This document shows positions 1 through 9,806 of a stretch of DNA of 57,404 bases, in pieces (the stretch's first letter is position 1; each line of letters begins with the position of its first letter). The stretch spans positions 1-57,404 of the forward strand of contig NZ_JAMOIE010000022.1 in assembly GCF_024448935.1 (NCBI RefSeq). Direction: 5' to 3'. Both the position numbers and the translations under genes were made by a program. The DNA comes from Stutzerimonas stutzeri (GTDB lineage: Bacteria > Pseudomonadota > Gammaproteobacteria > Pseudomonadales > Pseudomonadaceae). Under the pieces are notes generated by a model that worked only from the letters and a program-made list of their open reading frames with translations, made no database searches and was not told where the DNA came from.

Positions 1-1
1 G

Positions 2-259
2 GCGCGCGTGCACGAAGCGCTGGTGCGCCGTCAACTGGGCGACGCCTTGATCGGGCATGTGGCGCGCGATTCCACCGCCATCGAGGCGCGCGAAAAGCCG
101 GTCAAGGCCGAACCGACCCCCGCGGCGGCACCCCGCAAGCGCGGTCGTCCGCGCAAGGGTGAAGTCCGTCCGCCCAAGACCACCCGCCTTGAACGCCAGG
201 CACTCGGCATGAGCCTGGAGGCGCTCACCGCCGAGCAACTCTTGCGATGGGTCAATTGA
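2..259 (+). pseudogene. Transposase fragment (DDE type), open at the left edge
   Basis: The frame is open from the window edge and ends at 259, giving about 85 residues. The segment RDSTAIEAREKP followed by a basic KRGRPRKGE linker is typical of the first catalytic Asp region of IS4/IS5-superfamily DDE transposases. The expected remaining catalytic residues are absent: the frame stops soon after the linker and nothing downstream resembles the rest of the protein. It is therefore either the tail of a truncated element or a decayed one. The neighbouring maf gene is also damaged, which suggests this element entered or deleted part of it. The exact IS family was not determined. Confidence 0.6.
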
Positions 260-399
260 ACCGCAGCGACCCCCCCCGACACCACCCCACGCACAAGATC
301 GCGCAGGATCCCTGTGCCTGCAGATCAGAAACCTGGATACTTCCTGACCACGTCCAGCCCCACAGGCAGGTTCCCAGCCTCCGGAATGGCAAGCATTGA

Positions 400-792
400 C
401 CAGCGAGGCTGGCGGGACCTATCAGCACGATTGTCAGTTGGAATTTCGCAAGAGCCTCATTCGACCGAGCAAAGGGCCAACTCCAGAGCTGCAGCGGCAA
501 AAGCGTAAACTTTCTGACCGGACTGGCATTGCTGGACAGTCGAACCGGGGCCACCCAGATTGACTGCATCGCTTTTACCGTTCACTTCCGGACGCTTGGT
601 GATCAGCAGATCGAACGCTACCTGCGGGCCGAACAACCCTACGATTGCGCCGGCAGCTTCAAGGCAGAGGGCTTGGGAATCAGCCTGTTCCGCAGCACCG
701 AAGGAGCAGACGTCACCAGCCTGATTGGGTTACCCATGATCCGACTGGTGGACATGCTCATAATGCCGGGATCGAAGTACCCTGACACTGCA
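400..792 (+). pseudogene. maf: maf/yceF-type nucleotide pyrophosphatase, decayed
   Basis: From about 457 the plus-strand frame reads as the C-terminal half of a Maf/YceF-type nucleotide pyrophosphatase: FLTGLALLDS, FTVHFRTL, then CAGSFKAEGLGISLFRS and SLIGLPMIRLVDML, all near-perfect family motifs. The frame has a stop at 397-399. The N-terminal half is not intact: a weak SxSP-like stretch near 350 and a DQ near 400 lie in another frame. The usual end, shortly after LVDML, has no stop, and the frame runs on to 1152 antisense to sppA. Maf proteins of about 190-200 residues hydrolyse non-canonical nucleotides. This copy is probably dead. Its position beside sppA matches the P. aeruginosa order. 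Confidence 0.75.
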
Positions 793-1776
793 CTAACGCA
801 GCTGGGGCCCCTGGAAACCCATCCACAGGGCAAGTTGCGAACCAATACTGACACCGAGCTGCTTGGCAAACCGCTCCAAAGGCGAATCCTTGACGGTGAA
901 ATCCACCAGTTCAGCTTCCCCAATCACCTCGCGTGCGACATAGCTGGCATTGCCAAGGCCATCAATCAAACCGAGTTCAAGCGCCTGCTCGCCAGCCCAG
1001 ATGAGCCCGGAAAAAAGCTCAGGATGCCCTGCGACTTGCAATCGATCGCCCCGCCCCCGCTTCACGCTGTCGATGAACTGCCGGTGAGTGGTGGCAAGCA
1101 CACTGCGCCAGAACTCGGTTTCCTCTGGCTTTTCCGGCTGAAAGGGGTCTAGAAACGCCTTGTGCTCCCCGGAGGTATAGACACGGCGCTCGACGCCCAG
1201 CTTGTCCATTGTCTCGACAAAGCCAAAGGTCGCAGCGGTGACCCCGATAGAGCCAACCAGGCTCGACTTGTCGGCATAAATTTCATCCGCAGCGCTTGCG
1301 ATGTAATAAGCGCCAGACGCCCCTAGATCGGCAATCACTGCATAAACCTTGATGGCCGGGTACTCCCCACGCAACCGGCGAATCTCATCATAGATATAGC
1401 CGGACTGCACCGGACTGCCACCCGGACTGTTGATCCGCAACACCACACCCTTGGTATTTGAATCCTCAAAGGCCGCACGCAGCGCACCGACAATGTTGTC
1501 TGCACTCGCCGCCTCTTCGTCGGCAATCATCCCGCGGACATTGATGATCGCAGTATGGGTATCACCCCCAGCTTTCCCTTCCCCCCTGTGCAACAGAGGC
1601 GAAAATATCAGCAGCGCCCCAAAGAGATAGACGAATGTCAACAGCTTGAAAAAGATCCCCCAACGCCGAGCTCGCCGCTGCTCCTGCACGCCGGCTAGCA
1701 GCGTTTTCTCCAACAGCTTCAAGCTCGTACGGTCTTCCTTGGACTCATTCACGGGCTTCCCCCATTCATCCGACAT
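793..1776 (-). CDS. sppA: Signal peptide peptidase SppA, short S49 form
   Basis: 327-residue S49 serine peptidase that degrades cleaved signal peptides in the inner membrane. One membrane segment lies at about residues 40-62. The catalytic Ser is S154 in GASGAYY and the general base is K206 in SGEHKAF. The 52-residue spacing matches the short bacterial SppA family rather than the tandem E. coli form. A longer frame opens at 1908, but the ATG at 1776 has a GAGGTGG ribosome site in front of it and begins with the usual acidic N-terminus, so it is preferred. It overlaps the end of the upstream HAD gene by 11 bp and is the last gene of an rluC-HAD-sppA unit. Confidence 0.93.
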   Translation of the reverse strand: MSDEWGKPVNESKEDRTSLKLLEKTLLAGVQEQRRARRWGIFFKLLTFVYLFGALLIFSPLLHRGEGKAGGDTHTAIINVRGMIADEEAASADNIVGALRAAFEDSNTKGVVLRINSPGGSPVQSGYIYDEIRRLRGEYPAIKVYAVIADLGASGAYYIASAADEIYADKSSLVGSIGVTAATFGFVETMDKLGVERRVYTSGEHKAFLDPFQPEKPEETEFWRSVLATTHRQFIDSVKRGRGDRLQVAGHPELFSGLIWAGEQALELGLIDGLGNASYVAREVIGEAELVDFTVKDSPLERFAKQLGVSIGSQLALWMGFQGPQLR

Positions 1777-2455
1777 ATGCAACCACCTCAGCGTGACTCC
1801 CAGCAGAGCACAGCCAGTCACTGAGCTCCGAAAAATGATTAATAGCCATGCACGGCGAACACGACAACAGCACCTCAAGGGGTTGTGCGCCGTAGGAAAC
1901 CGCAACACTGTCTACGCCTGCGCGCCTTGCCATCTCCAAATCGAACACCGAATCCCCGATCATCAGAGCCCGCTCAGGCCTGACCCCGCAGTGGGCGAGG
2001 ATTTCGTGAATCATCAGCGGGTCAGGCTTGCTCGCAGCCTCATCAGCACACCGGGTCACATCGAAAAAATCAGTCCAACCCTGCCCTGCCAGGACCCCAT
2101 CCAGCCCGCGCCGCCCCTTGCCAGTCGCCACAGCAAGCTGATGCCCCTGATCACGAAACTGTTGTAGCCCCTGCGCCACCCCCGGATACAGCGACGACGG
2201 CTCAGCCTCCAGCGACAAATAATGGTCGGCGTACGCACGACGGAACGCCTCAACCAACCTTCTGTCGGTGACGTTTGGATACAGCGCGGCTATCGCCTCG
2301 GGCAGACCCAGCCCAATGATCCCCTTGATGCTGTCCTCATCCAGCCGCGGCAGGTCACACCGGGCCGCAGCAACCAAAATGGATTCCACGATACGCCCGA
2401 TGGAATCCACCAACGTCCCATCCCAATCGAAGATCAGCAGCTCGTACTTATTCAC
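1766..2455 (-). CDS. HAD-superfamily phosphatase (Gph-like, subclass IA)
   Basis: 229-residue HAD hydrolase. Motif I is DWDGTLVDS with Asp10 and Asp12, motif II is the Thr in VATGKG, motif III is the Lys in SKPDP, and motif IV is [11 protein letters not shown] helical cap lies between motifs I and II. The GTG at 2455 overlaps the rluC stop by 8 bp and sits behind GGAGAGG, so it is chosen over in-frame starts inside rluC. The substrate cannot be told from sequence; phosphoglycolate or another small phosphoester is typical of the group. Gene order suggests co-translation with rluC and sppA. Confidence 0.88.
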   Translation of the reverse strand: MNKYELLIFDWDGTLVDSIGRIVESILVAAARCDLPRLDEDSIKGIIGLGLPEAIAALYPNVTDRRLVEAFRRAYADHYLSLEAEPSSLYPGVAQGLQQFRDQGHQLAVATGKGRRGLDGVLAGQGWTDFFDVTRCADEAASKPDPLMIHEILAHCGVRPERALMIGDSVFDLEMARRAGVDSVAVSYGAQPLEVLLSCSPCMAINHFSELSDWLCSAGSHAEVVAYVG

Positions 2456-3401
2456 CAAGCCTCTCCAGCGTCCGGGCCCAGACATCATCGACCGGCGCCT
2501 CCAGACTCAGTTCGCCACCGTCAGGCAAAGGAACCTTCAGCGCGTAGGCATGCAGGAACAGGCGCTTACCACCCAGATCACGAATGAGTGTGGAAAATTC
2601 TTCATCACCGTATTTATTGTCGCCAGCAATGCTGTGACCGGCATGGCGGGCATGCACACGAATCTGATGCGTACGTCCGGTTACCGGCTTGGCCTCGACC
2701 AGCGTAGCGAAGTCGCCAAAACGGCGCAGCACGCGAAAAAGCGTCAGTGCGTCTTTGCCCTCGTCGGTGACCTCCACCATCCGCTCACCCGAACGCAGGG
2801 TATTTTTCAAAAGCGGCGCATTGATTTGCTTCTTGCCAGCGTCCCAGCGCCCCCGCACGAGCGCCATGTAGCGTTTGTCGACCCCATCGCCGCGCAATTG
2901 CAGGTGCAAATGACGCAGCATGCTGCGTTTCTTTGCGACCATCAGCAACCCGGAGGTGTCCCGATCCAGGCGATGCACCAGCTCCAACTCCTTTGCATCC
3001 GGACGCAACTGACGCAACGCCTCGATAACCCCGAAGCTGAGCCCGCTGCCACCATGCACCGCGATCCCTGCAGGCTTGTTCAACACGATCAACGCCTTGT
3101 CTTCGAAAACGATTGCCGCCTCGAGCCGCTGGAGAAGCCCTTGCGCGAGCGGGACTGGCTCGTCCCGCTCAGGCAACCGAAGCGGTGGAACCCGCACGAT
3201 ATCACCCGCCTGAAGCTTGTACTCGGGTTTGATACGGCCTTTGTTTACCCGCACCTCGCCTTTGCGCAATATGCGGTATATCAATGTCTTGGGTACGCCC
3301 TTGAGCTGGGTACGAAGAAAGTTGTCGATGCGCTGGCCGGCAAGCTCCGGCGCGACTTCGAGCATTTGCACGCCGGAGGTCTGAGAGGGGGTATTGGTCA
3401 T
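2448..3401 (-). CDS. rluC: 23S rRNA pseudouridine synthase RluC
   Basis: 317 residues. An N-terminal S4 RNA-binding domain (about 20-75) precedes the RluA-family catalytic domain with [11 protein letters not shown], in which Asp146 is the catalytic residue. RluC converts three uridines of 23S rRNA (positions 955, 2504 and 2580 in E. coli numbering) to pseudouridine. It is divergent from rne across a 550-bp gap, the same arrangement as in enterobacteria and pseudomonads, which supports RluC over RluD. Confidence 0.93.
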   Translation of the reverse strand: MTNTPSQTSGVQMLEVAPELAGQRIDNFLRTQLKGVPKTLIYRILRKGEVRVNKGRIKPEYKLQAGDIVRVPPLRLPERDEPVPLAQGLLQRLEAAIVFEDKALIVLNKPAGIAVHGGSGLSFGVIEALRQLRPDAKELELVHRLDRDTSGLLMVAKKRSMLRHLHLQLRGDGVDKRYMALVRGRWDAGKKQINAPLLKNTLRSGERMVEVTDEGKDALTLFRVLRRFGDFATLVEAKPVTGRTHQIRVHARHAGHSIAGDNKYGDEEFSTLIRDLGGKRLFLHAYALKVPLPDGGELSLEAPVDDVWARTLERLGE

Positions 3402-3428
3402 CGGCGGATCATATCAATTTTCATGGAT

Positions 3429-3457
3429 TTGAAGCACTTAAACATTGCTGTTATAGT
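3429..3457 (+). promoter_or_regulatory. Probable sigma-70 promoter of rne
   Basis: TTGAAG at 3429-3434 and TATAGT at 3452-3457 are separated by 17 nt, close to the sigma-70 consensus. A start near 3464 would give rne an untranslated leader of about 490 nt. No other good promoter was seen closer to the gene. Confidence 0.7.
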
Positions 3458-3463
3458 CCCGAA

Positions 3464-3953
3464 CGCCGCCAAAAGCGGCCAGGTCAACGAATGCCAGCGA
3501 AACCGCCATTCCTGACCCAGTAATGCTCGAGGACGTGAGGCCGTCCGACGGAGCTTCCCTCAAGCAGCGGTGAAGCCTCGAAACAAGCCTTGAAGACATG
3601 ATGCGTGACCCCGCAGGGGAATCGCGACAATCGATAACCCGCCCGGATTCTGCGAGCGGCACCCGATTTTCAAAGTATGAGTGTTGGGTGGAGATGTACA
3701 GCCCTCGGATTGCGTAGCAAAGGCTTTCATAGACGCTTCATTCCGTCCGCTACCGCTGGCTGATTCCTCCTCCCGAACCATTGCTGCTGTTCCGACAGCA
3801 AGCAGGAGACGTCGTCGCGACGCCGGCCCAACTGGCCTTACATCGCTGGACACTGGAGTGCCTTACAACCATTCCTGACTCACCTGACACCGACCGCGAG
3901 AGTCGTGTGTGCCGAAACGCCGTTTCCGCTGCTTTGGAAACCGACGGTACTAC
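3464..3953 (+). promoter_or_regulatory. Long 5' leader of rne
   Basis: About 490 nt between the predicted start site and the rne ATG contain no convincing gene. Small frames here lack ribosome sites and family signatures. In enterobacteria the long rne leader is a target by which RNase E limits its own mRNA. A similar role here is an inference from length and position only. Confidence 0.45.
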
Positions 3954-6900
3954 ATGAAAAGAATGCTAATTAACGCAACTCAGCCTGAAGAGTTGCGTGT
4001 CGCACTGGTCGACGGCCAGCGCCTGTTCGATCTCGATATCGAATCCGGCGCCCGCGAACAGAAGAAAGCGAATATCTACAAAGGCAAGATCACCCGCGTC
4101 GAGCCCAGCCTCGAAGCCGCGTTCGTGGACTTCGGCGCCGACCGCCACGGATTCCTCCCGCTCAAGGAAATCTCCCGCGAGTACTTCAAGAAGGCGCCCG
4201 AAGGCCGCGTCAACATCAAGGAAGTATTGAGCGAAGGCCAGGAGGTTATCGTCCAGGTCGAAAAAGAAGAGCGTGGCAACAAGGGTGCAGCCCTGACCAC
4301 CTTCATCAGTCTCGCCGGCCGCTATCTGGTTCTGATGCCCAACAACCCACGCGCCGGCGGCATCTCCCGCCGCATCGAGGGTGAAGAGCGCAACGAACTA
4401 CGCGAAGCATTGAACGGCCTCAACGTTCCCGCCGATATGGGCCTGATCGTCCGCACAGCCGGCCTCGGTCGCTCCAGCGAAGAAATGCAGTGGGATCTGG
4501 ATTACCTGCTGCAGCTCTGGTCTGCCGTCAAGGAAGCCTCCCAGGATCGCGCCGCACCCTTCCTGATCTATCAGGAATCCAACGTCATCATCCGCGCCAT
4601 TCGCGACTACCTGCGCCAGGACATCGGCGAAGTACTGATCGACAGCGTCGAGGCCCAGGACGAAGCGCTTTCCTTCATTCAGCAGGTCATGCCGCAGTAC
4701 GCCAGCAAGATCAAGCTGTACGAGGACAGCGTGCCGCTGTTCAACCGCTTTCAGATCGAAAGCCAGATCGAGACGGCTTTCCAGCGTGAAGTGAAGCTGC
4801 CGTCGGGCGGCTCCATCGTCATCGACCCTACCGAAGCGCTGGTATCCATCGACATCAACTCGGCGCGTGCTACCAGGGGCGGGGACATCGAAGAAACCGC
4901 CCTGCAGACCAACCTGGAGGCGGCCGAGGAAATCGCCCGCCAGCTGCGCCTGCGCGATATCGGCGGCCTGATCGTCATCGACTTCATCGATATGACACCC
5001 GCAAAGCACCAGCGCGCCGTGGAAGAGAAGGTCCGCGAAGCACTCGAGGCCGATCGTGCACGCATCCAGGTCGGCCGCATTTCGCGCTTCGGCCTACTGG
5101 AAATGTCCCGCCAACGCCTGCGTCCATCGCTCGGCGAGACCAGCGGTATCGTCTGCCCGCGCTGTAATGGCCAAGGCATCATTCGCGATGTCGAATCATT
5201 GTCGCTGGCCATCTTGCGTCTGATCGAAGAAGAAGCGCTTAAGGATCGTACCGCCGAGGTCCGCGCCCGCGTTCCCTTCCAGGTTGCCGCCTTCCTGCTC
5301 AACGAGAAGCGCAACGCGATCACCAAGATCGAACTGCGCAGCCGCGCGCGCATCTTCATCCTGCCGGACGACCACCTGGAGACGCCGCAATTCGAAGTGC
5401 AGCGTCTGCGCGACGACAGTCCGGAAATTGTCGCCGGTCAGGCCAGCTATGAAATGAGCCCAACCGAGATCGAGGACGTTCAGCCGGTCAGCTCGACGCG
5501 CACCCTGGTTCGTCAGGAAGCAGCCGTCAAAACCGCACCACAGCGTACCGCGCCCGCGCCCGCGCCAGCCCCGATCGCTGCGCCCGCTGAGCTGCCTGCG
5601 CCCGCCATTCAGGAGCCAAGCCTGTTCAAGGGGTTGGTCAAGTCCCTGGTCGGCCTCTTCGCCGGCAAGCAGGAAGCGCCAGCCGCCGAAGTCGAGAAGA
5701 AACCCGCCGCTAGCAGCCGCCCACAACGCAACGATGAACGCCGTAGTGGGCGCCAGCAGAACCGTCGGCGTGATTCGCGCAGCAACCGCGACGAAGAGCG
5801 CAAGCCTCGTGAAGAACGCGCCCCTCGTGAAGACCGCCAGCCTCGCGAAGAGCGTCAGCCGCGCCCTCCACGCGAAGAGCGCAAGCCACGTGAAACCCGC
5901 GAACCGCGTGAGTCTCGTGAGCCAGTCGAAGCCAGCGAGAGCGCAGCACAGCCGCAACAGCAACCCCGTCGTGAGCGCACCCCGCGCGAAGATCGTCAGC
6001 CGCGAGAAGAGCGCAAGCGCGAACTGCGCGCACCGCTCGATGATGCCGCGCAGACCGAGCCAGTCACGGCGAACGGCGAAGAAAGTCCTGAGCGCAAGCC
6101 GCGCCCACCCCGCGAAGAGCGTAAACCTCGCGCGGAACAAGCCGAGAGTGCAGAGGAACAGCAGAACGAAACCGCGGAGACCGCTCAGCAAGAGCAGGAC
6201 TCGGCAGAAGGTAGCGATGATCGCCCACGCCGCCGTTCTCGTGGTCAGCGTCGCCGCAGCAACCGTCGTGACCGTCAACGCGACGCCAATGGAAACGAGA
6301 TCGACGACGAGGCCCAAAGCACCAACGCCGAGGTAAGCGAAAGCAATGCACCGGTGAAATCTGAGCAGGTCGCCATTGCCGCGACTGCCGCCGCTCTCGC
6401 GGCGAACACCGCGGACACCGACAGCGCACCCGCTGAGCAGATTAAAACAAGGGAAGCGGAAGCCTCAGCTCCAGCCGTGGCCGTTAATAAAACGGCTGAA
6501 GCACCCGAAATTGACGAGCTGGCCAATATTCCCGCCGCGCAGGATAGCGAAGCCGTGACAGCGGTTGTCGCAGAAGCGGAGCCAGCTCCGGCGGTGCAGA
6601 AAGCCAGCGAGCCCGAAGCGTCAGCAATGGAGTCCGAGACTTCGCAGCCTGTGGCCACACCTGCTGTCGAGGAGCCGGCCCAGACCGCGACCGAGACTAC
6701 CGAGACTGAAGCGCCGGTTGTGACGGCTAGCGGTCGTGCACCTAACGACCCACGTGAGGTCCGTCGCCGCCGCCTGGAGCAAGAGCGTCTGGCCAAAGAA
6801 GCCGCCGAGGCCAGAGCGAAAGCGGCAACCGAAACCCAAGCTCCGGCAGAACCGGCCAGCCCTGAAATCGTTGTCAGCGAAGCGGACAGCGACGCAACAA

Positions 6901-7106
6901 ATGAGCAGCCAGCCAGCACGCCGGATGACACTACAGAGCCAAGCGTCGCCCGGAAGCCGGCAACGCCAGCCGCCGAACCTGAAGCCGAACAGGCCGTGAC
7001 CGAGCTACTCCAACCCGAAGCGGAGACGATCAGGCCCACCACTGAAGCTGACGCGGATGTGCCGGAGGAAGCCAAGCCGCAGGGCCTCGACAAGCGTCAA
7101 GACTGA
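3954..7106 (+). CDS. rne: Ribonuclease E, degradosome scaffold
   Basis: 1050-residue RNase E, the main endonuclease of mRNA decay and of rRNA/tRNA processing. The N-terminal half has the S1 domain (about 35-120), catalytic Asp300 (SIDINSA) and Asp343 (VIDFIDM), and the Zn-link cysteines C401 and C404 (CPRC), matching E. coli D303, D346, C404 and C407. Residues beyond about 520 form a low-complexity scaffold: an Arg/Pro/Glu-rich block with many [12 protein letters not shown] repeats (about 600-770), then an Ala/Glu/Thr-rich acidic tail. A GTG at 3909 opens the frame, but ATG 3954 begins with the family's [10 protein letters not shown] and is preferred. It is single-gene, followed by a strong terminator. 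Confidence 0.96.
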   Translation: MKRMLINATQPEELRVALVDGQRLFDLDIESGAREQKKANIYKGKITRVEPSLEAAFVDFGADRHGFLPLKEISREYFKKAPEGRVNIKEVLSEGQEVIVQVEKEERGNKGAALTTFISLAGRYLVLMPNNPRAGGISRRIEGEERNELREALNGLNVPADMGLIVRTAGLGRSSEEMQWDLDYLLQLWSAVKEASQDRAAPFLIYQESNVIIRAIRDYLRQDIGEVLIDSVEAQDEALSFIQQVMPQYASKIKLYEDSVPLFNRFQIESQIETAFQREVKLPSGGSIVIDPTEALVSIDINSARATRGGDIEETALQTNLEAAEEIARQLRLRDIGGLIVIDFIDMTPAKHQRAVEEKVREALEADRARIQVGRISRFGLLEMSRQRLRPSLGETSGIVCPRCNGQGIIRDVESLSLAILRLIEEEALKDRTAEVRARVPFQVAAFLLNEKRNAITKIELRSRARIFILPDDHLETPQFEVQRLRDDSPEIVAGQASYEMSPTEIEDVQPVSSTRTLVRQEAAVKTAPQRTAPAPAPAPIAAPAELPAPAIQEPSLFKGLVKSLVGLFAGKQEAPAAEVEKKPAASSRPQRNDERRSGRQQNRRRDSRSNRDEERKPREERAPREDRQPREERQPRPPREERKPRETREPRESREPVEASESAAQPQQQPRRERTPREDRQPREERKRELRAPLDDAAQTEPVTANGEESPERKPRPPREERKPRAEQAESAEEQQNETAETAQQEQDSAEGSDDRPRRRSRGQRRRSNRRDRQRDANGNEIDDEAQSTNAEVSESNAPVKSEQVAIAATAAALAANTADTDSAPAEQIKTREAEASAPAVAVNKTAEAPEIDELANIPAAQDSEAVTAVVAEAEPAPAVQKASEPEASAMESETSQPVATPAVEEPAQTATETTETEAPVVTASGRAPNDPREVRRRRLEQERLAKEAAEARAKAATETQAPAEPASPEIVVSEADSDATNEQPASTPDDTTEPSVARKPATPAAEPEAEQAVTELLQPEAETIRPTTEADADVPEEAKPQGLDKRQD

Positions 7107-7121
7107 CAGGGCCAGCGATGT

Positions 7122-7151
7122 AAAAAGGGGATGCTTCGGCATCCCTTTTTT
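7122..7151 (+). terminator. Rho-independent terminator of rne
   Basis: The arms AAAAAGGG(G)ATGC and GCATCCCTTTTT flank a TTCG loop, ending in a run of T, 16 bp after the rne stop. The A-tract on the other side could let it also stop minus-strand transcripts leaving murB. Confidence 0.9.
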
Positions 7152-7329
7152 AGCAGTTGGCGGACAATCATTGAATGATCGCTGCGCCGCGCTTTGGGGA
7201 GCGCTCAGATGAGCAGAGGACGTGCCGGCTCGACCCTTGCTGTTTCCGGCTGTAGCCGCGGAGATCAGGGAGATCCGTCACCCTTATTAAAAGCTCAGAA
7301 CGGGCACGGCAGAGCCGAAAGGGGCAGAG

Positions 7330-8349
7330 TCAGACGACGTTCGGCTCGATCTCCAACTGCACACCGAAACGCTCCAGGATATCAGCTTGGATCTTTTCGG
7401 ACAGTTGCAGGATTTGCTGGCCGGTTGCCTGGCCGTAGTTGACGAGCACCAACGCTTGCAGCCTGTGGACGCCCACATCCCCCTGTCGATAACCCTTCCA
7501 GCCCGCACGCTCGATCAACCACCCAGCGGCAAGCTTGACCTGCCCGCCACCTTGCGCAAACGCCACCAGATCGGGGTATTGCTCAAGCAAGGCGTCCGCT
7601 GTCGACTGAGGAACCAAGGGGTTCTTGAAAAAACTGCCTGCATTGCCCAGCACTCGAGGGTCTGGCAGCTTCTCGCTGCGGATCGCACAGACCGCACGAC
7701 TGACATCCATCGGCGTGGGGGACGGGACATTATGCTGCTGCAGCCACTGACGGATCGGGCCGTATTCAAGACTTAGCCCCGCAGTCCGGTGAAGCATGAA
7801 ACGCACCCGCAGAATCACATAGCGTCCCGCCTGACGTTTGAACAGGCTGTCGCGGTAGGCAAATTCACAGGCCGCCAAATCGAACTCGACCAAATTGCCG
7901 GTTTGACGGTCCAGTGCAGTCAGCCCAGCGAAGACATCCTTTATCTCGACCCCGTACGCCCCGACATTCTGGATGGGTGCCGCGCCGACCGTACCGGGGA
8001 TCAGGCTGAGGTTTTCCAACCCAGCCAAACCAAGCTCAAGGCTCCGCAATACGAATGGATGCCAGGGCTCGCCGGCCTCCGCTTCTATCACAACCTGCTG
8101 GCCGTTATCCTCGAGAACACGAATGCCCCGGCTGGCCATGTGCAGCACCAGTGCTTGTACATCGCCGGTCAGAACCAAATTACTGCCGCCGCCGAGGATC
8201 CATAGCGGAACGTCGAGACGGCAGGCCTCACTGACCGCTTCGGTTACTGCCTGATCGTCCCGGGCTTCAGCGAAATAGGCGGCGCGGGCTTCGACCGCAA
8301 AGGTGTTGAGCGCCTTGAGTGAATAACCCGGCTCGATGAGAAGGCTCAT
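7330..8349 (-). CDS. murB: UDP-N-acetylenolpyruvoylglucosamine reductase MurB
   Basis: 339 residues, the type I (E. coli-like) length. MurB reduces the enolpyruvyl group of UDP-GlcNAc to make UDP-MurNAc, using NADPH and FAD in the cytoplasm. The FAD-binding stretch GGGSNLVLTG, IQNVGAYGVE, YRDSLFK and the NAGSFFKNP segment with the proton-donor Ser are all present. Its ATG overlaps the ptp stop by 4 bp (ATGA). It is the last gene of an envelope operon that runs from exbB. Confidence 0.95.
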   Translation of the reverse strand: MSLLIEPGYSLKALNTFAVEARAAYFAEARDDQAVTEAVSEACRLDVPLWILGGGSNLVLTGDVQALVLHMASRGIRVLEDNGQQVVIEAEAGEPWHPFVLRSLELGLAGLENLSLIPGTVGAAPIQNVGAYGVEIKDVFAGLTALDRQTGNLVEFDLAACEFAYRDSLFKRQAGRYVILRVRFMLHRTAGLSLEYGPIRQWLQQHNVPSPTPMDVSRAVCAIRSEKLPDPRVLGNAGSFFKNPLVPQSTADALLEQYPDLVAFAQGGGQVKLAAGWLIERAGWKGYRQGDVGVHRLQALVLVNYGQATGQQILQLSEKIQADILERFGVQLEIEPNVV

Positions 8350-8816
8350 TGACGCCCTCTGATCTCATCGAGCAATCCAGCAGCACCACGCTCGATCAGG
8401 TCGAGCACCTGCTCGAAGCCGTCCTCCCCGCCGTAATACGGATCGGGTACAGCGCCCGTGCCCAATTGGTATCGGCGCAGAAATAGATCGAGCTCACCGT
8501 GTGCACCGGCTGGACGCCGGGCCTGTAGGCGCTTCAGGTTGTCGTGATCCATCGCCAGGATGAGATCGAAGCGCTGGAAATCGTCGGCGGTCACCTGACG
8601 CGCCCTAAGAGCGCTGAGGTCATAGCCTCGTCTGGCTGCAGCCTGGCAAGCGCGCTGATCGGGCCTCTTCCCGGCATGCCAGTCATCGGTTCCAGCCGAA
8701 TCGATGGCGATTCGGCTGTCCAGCTGAGCATCCTGTACGTATTTGCGCAGTACAGCTTCGGCAGTGGGTGATCGGCAGATGTTGCCCATGCAAACGAACA
8801 GAACCTTCACGCTCAA
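8346..8816 (-). CDS. Low-molecular-weight protein tyrosine phosphatase
   Basis: 156 residues. The phosphate loop CMGNICRS (Cys9, Arg15) starts right after the first beta strand, and the general acid Asp lies in VPDPYYG near residue 125. This is the LMW-PTP fold. Family members dephosphorylate tyrosine kinases of capsule and lipopolysaccharide export or other small substrates. No kinase gene is nearby, so the target is unknown. It shares 4-bp overlaps with kdsB and murB, so translation is probably coupled. Confidence 0.92.
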   Translation of the reverse strand: MSVKVLFVCMGNICRSPTAEAVLRKYVQDAQLDSRIAIDSAGTDDWHAGKRPDQRACQAAARRGYDLSALRARQVTADDFQRFDLILAMDHDNLKRLQARRPAGAHGELDLFLRRYQLGTGAVPDPYYGGEDGFEQVLDLIERGAAGLLDEIRGRQ

Positions 8817-9577
8817 GCTCCGAGCAGCTTGCGGACACGGTCAAGATCTTCGGCGGTGTCGACGCCAGCCGGAGGCGCCTCGAGCGCATCGGCGACATGA
8901 ATGCGCTTGCCGTGCCAGAGCGCACGTAATTGCTCCAGGCATTCGGCATTCTCCAGCCAGCATGGGCCCCAGGCCACGAAGTCAGCCAGGAACCCGGCCC
9001 GATAGGCATAGATGCCGATATGCCGACGGTACGGAACATCACTCGGAAGCGCATCGGGATTACGCGCGAATTCGTCCCGCGCCCACGGCAGCGTCGCGCG
9101 ACTGAACGTCAGCGCCAGGCCATTGATATCGCTCAGCACCTTTACCACGTTCGGGTTAAAGAGCGCGTGCGAATCGCTGATTGGCTCGGCAAGCGTGGCG
9201 ATCGCGGCTTCGGGGTGAGCAGCCAGATTGAGTGCCACCTGGTCGATCACCGAAGGCGGAATCAAGGGTTCATCGCCCTGTACGTTGACGACTATCGCGT
9301 CAGCCGTTAAGCCCAGCCGGTCCGCCACCTCGGCAAGCCGATCGGTGCCGGAGTTGTGGTCGACCCGGGTTAGCAATACCTGTGCACCGAAGCCTTCGCA
9401 GGCTTGCAGGATGCGCTGATCGTCCGTGGCGATCACCACCCGCTGCGCCCTGCTCTTGCAGGCCTGCTCCCAGACATGGCGAATCATCGGCTTGCCGGCA
9501 ATGTCCTGCAGAGGCTTGCCCGGAAGGCGCGTGGATGCGTAACGCGCCGGGATCACCACGGTATAAGCGTTAGTCAT
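8813..9577 (-). CDS. kdsB: 3-deoxy-manno-octulosonate cytidylyltransferase KdsB
   Basis: 254 residues. KdsB joins CTP and Kdo to CMP-Kdo, the activated sugar used in lipid A-core synthesis. The N-terminal nucleotide site [16 protein letters not shown] and the [12 protein letters not shown] motif are typical. The adjacent lpxK and Trm112-like gene fit the lipopolysaccharide theme. The start overlaps the upstream stop by 4 bp. Confidence 0.96.
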   Translation of the reverse strand: MTNAYTVVIPARYASTRLPGKPLQDIAGKPMIRHVWEQACKSRAQRVVIATDDQRILQACEGFGAQVLLTRVDHNSGTDRLAEVADRLGLTADAIVVNVQGDEPLIPPSVIDQVALNLAAHPEAAIATLAEPISDSHALFNPNVVKVLSDINGLALTFSRATLPWARDEFARNPDALPSDVPYRRHIGIYAYRAGFLADFVAWGPCWLENAECLEQLRALWHGKRIHVADALEAPPAGVDTAEDLDRVRKLLGA

Positions 9578-9759
9578 TTGTCCAGACGCTCATCCACGTC
9601 GAGGGTGCGGGCTTCGCTTTCGAGCATCACCGGGATGCCGTCCCGGACCGGAAAGGCCATGCCGTCGGCCTTGCAGATCAGTTCGGACTTGTCATCGGTC
9701 AGCTTCAGCGGCCCCTTACAGAGCGGGCAGGCAAGAATATCGAGCAGTTTGGTATCCAT
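9574..9759 (-). CDS. Trm112/YcaR family small Zn-type protein
   Basis: 61 residues beginning [14 protein letters not shown]. This is the Trm112 (YcaR) family, a small one-domain protein with CPLC and a single later Cys. The bacterial role is unclear; eukaryotic and archaeal Trm112 activates methyltransferases. The ATG at 9759 matches the family start; a frame from 9789 would add ten unrelated residues. Position between lpxK and kdsB is widely conserved in proteobacteria. Confidence 0.9.
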   Translation of the reverse strand: MDTKLLDILACPLCKGPLKLTDDKSELICKADGMAFPVRDGIPVMLESEARTLDVDERLDK

Positions 9760-9806
9760 GGCGCAGTCCTTGGATGCAGCCGACCGCACCTGGCAGATCG
9801 AGCGGC

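Noticed and set aside
5800..6130. Possible CRISPR or tandem-repeat array in the rne tail
   Set aside because: The repeating units are coding, in frame, irregular, and without spacers; they are protein-level [12 protein letters not shown] repeats.
5196..6317. Hydrophobic 373-codon minus-strand frame opposite the rne tail
   Set aside because: Antisense reading of Arg/Glu-rich codons gives Leu/Phe/Ala-rich false membrane segments.
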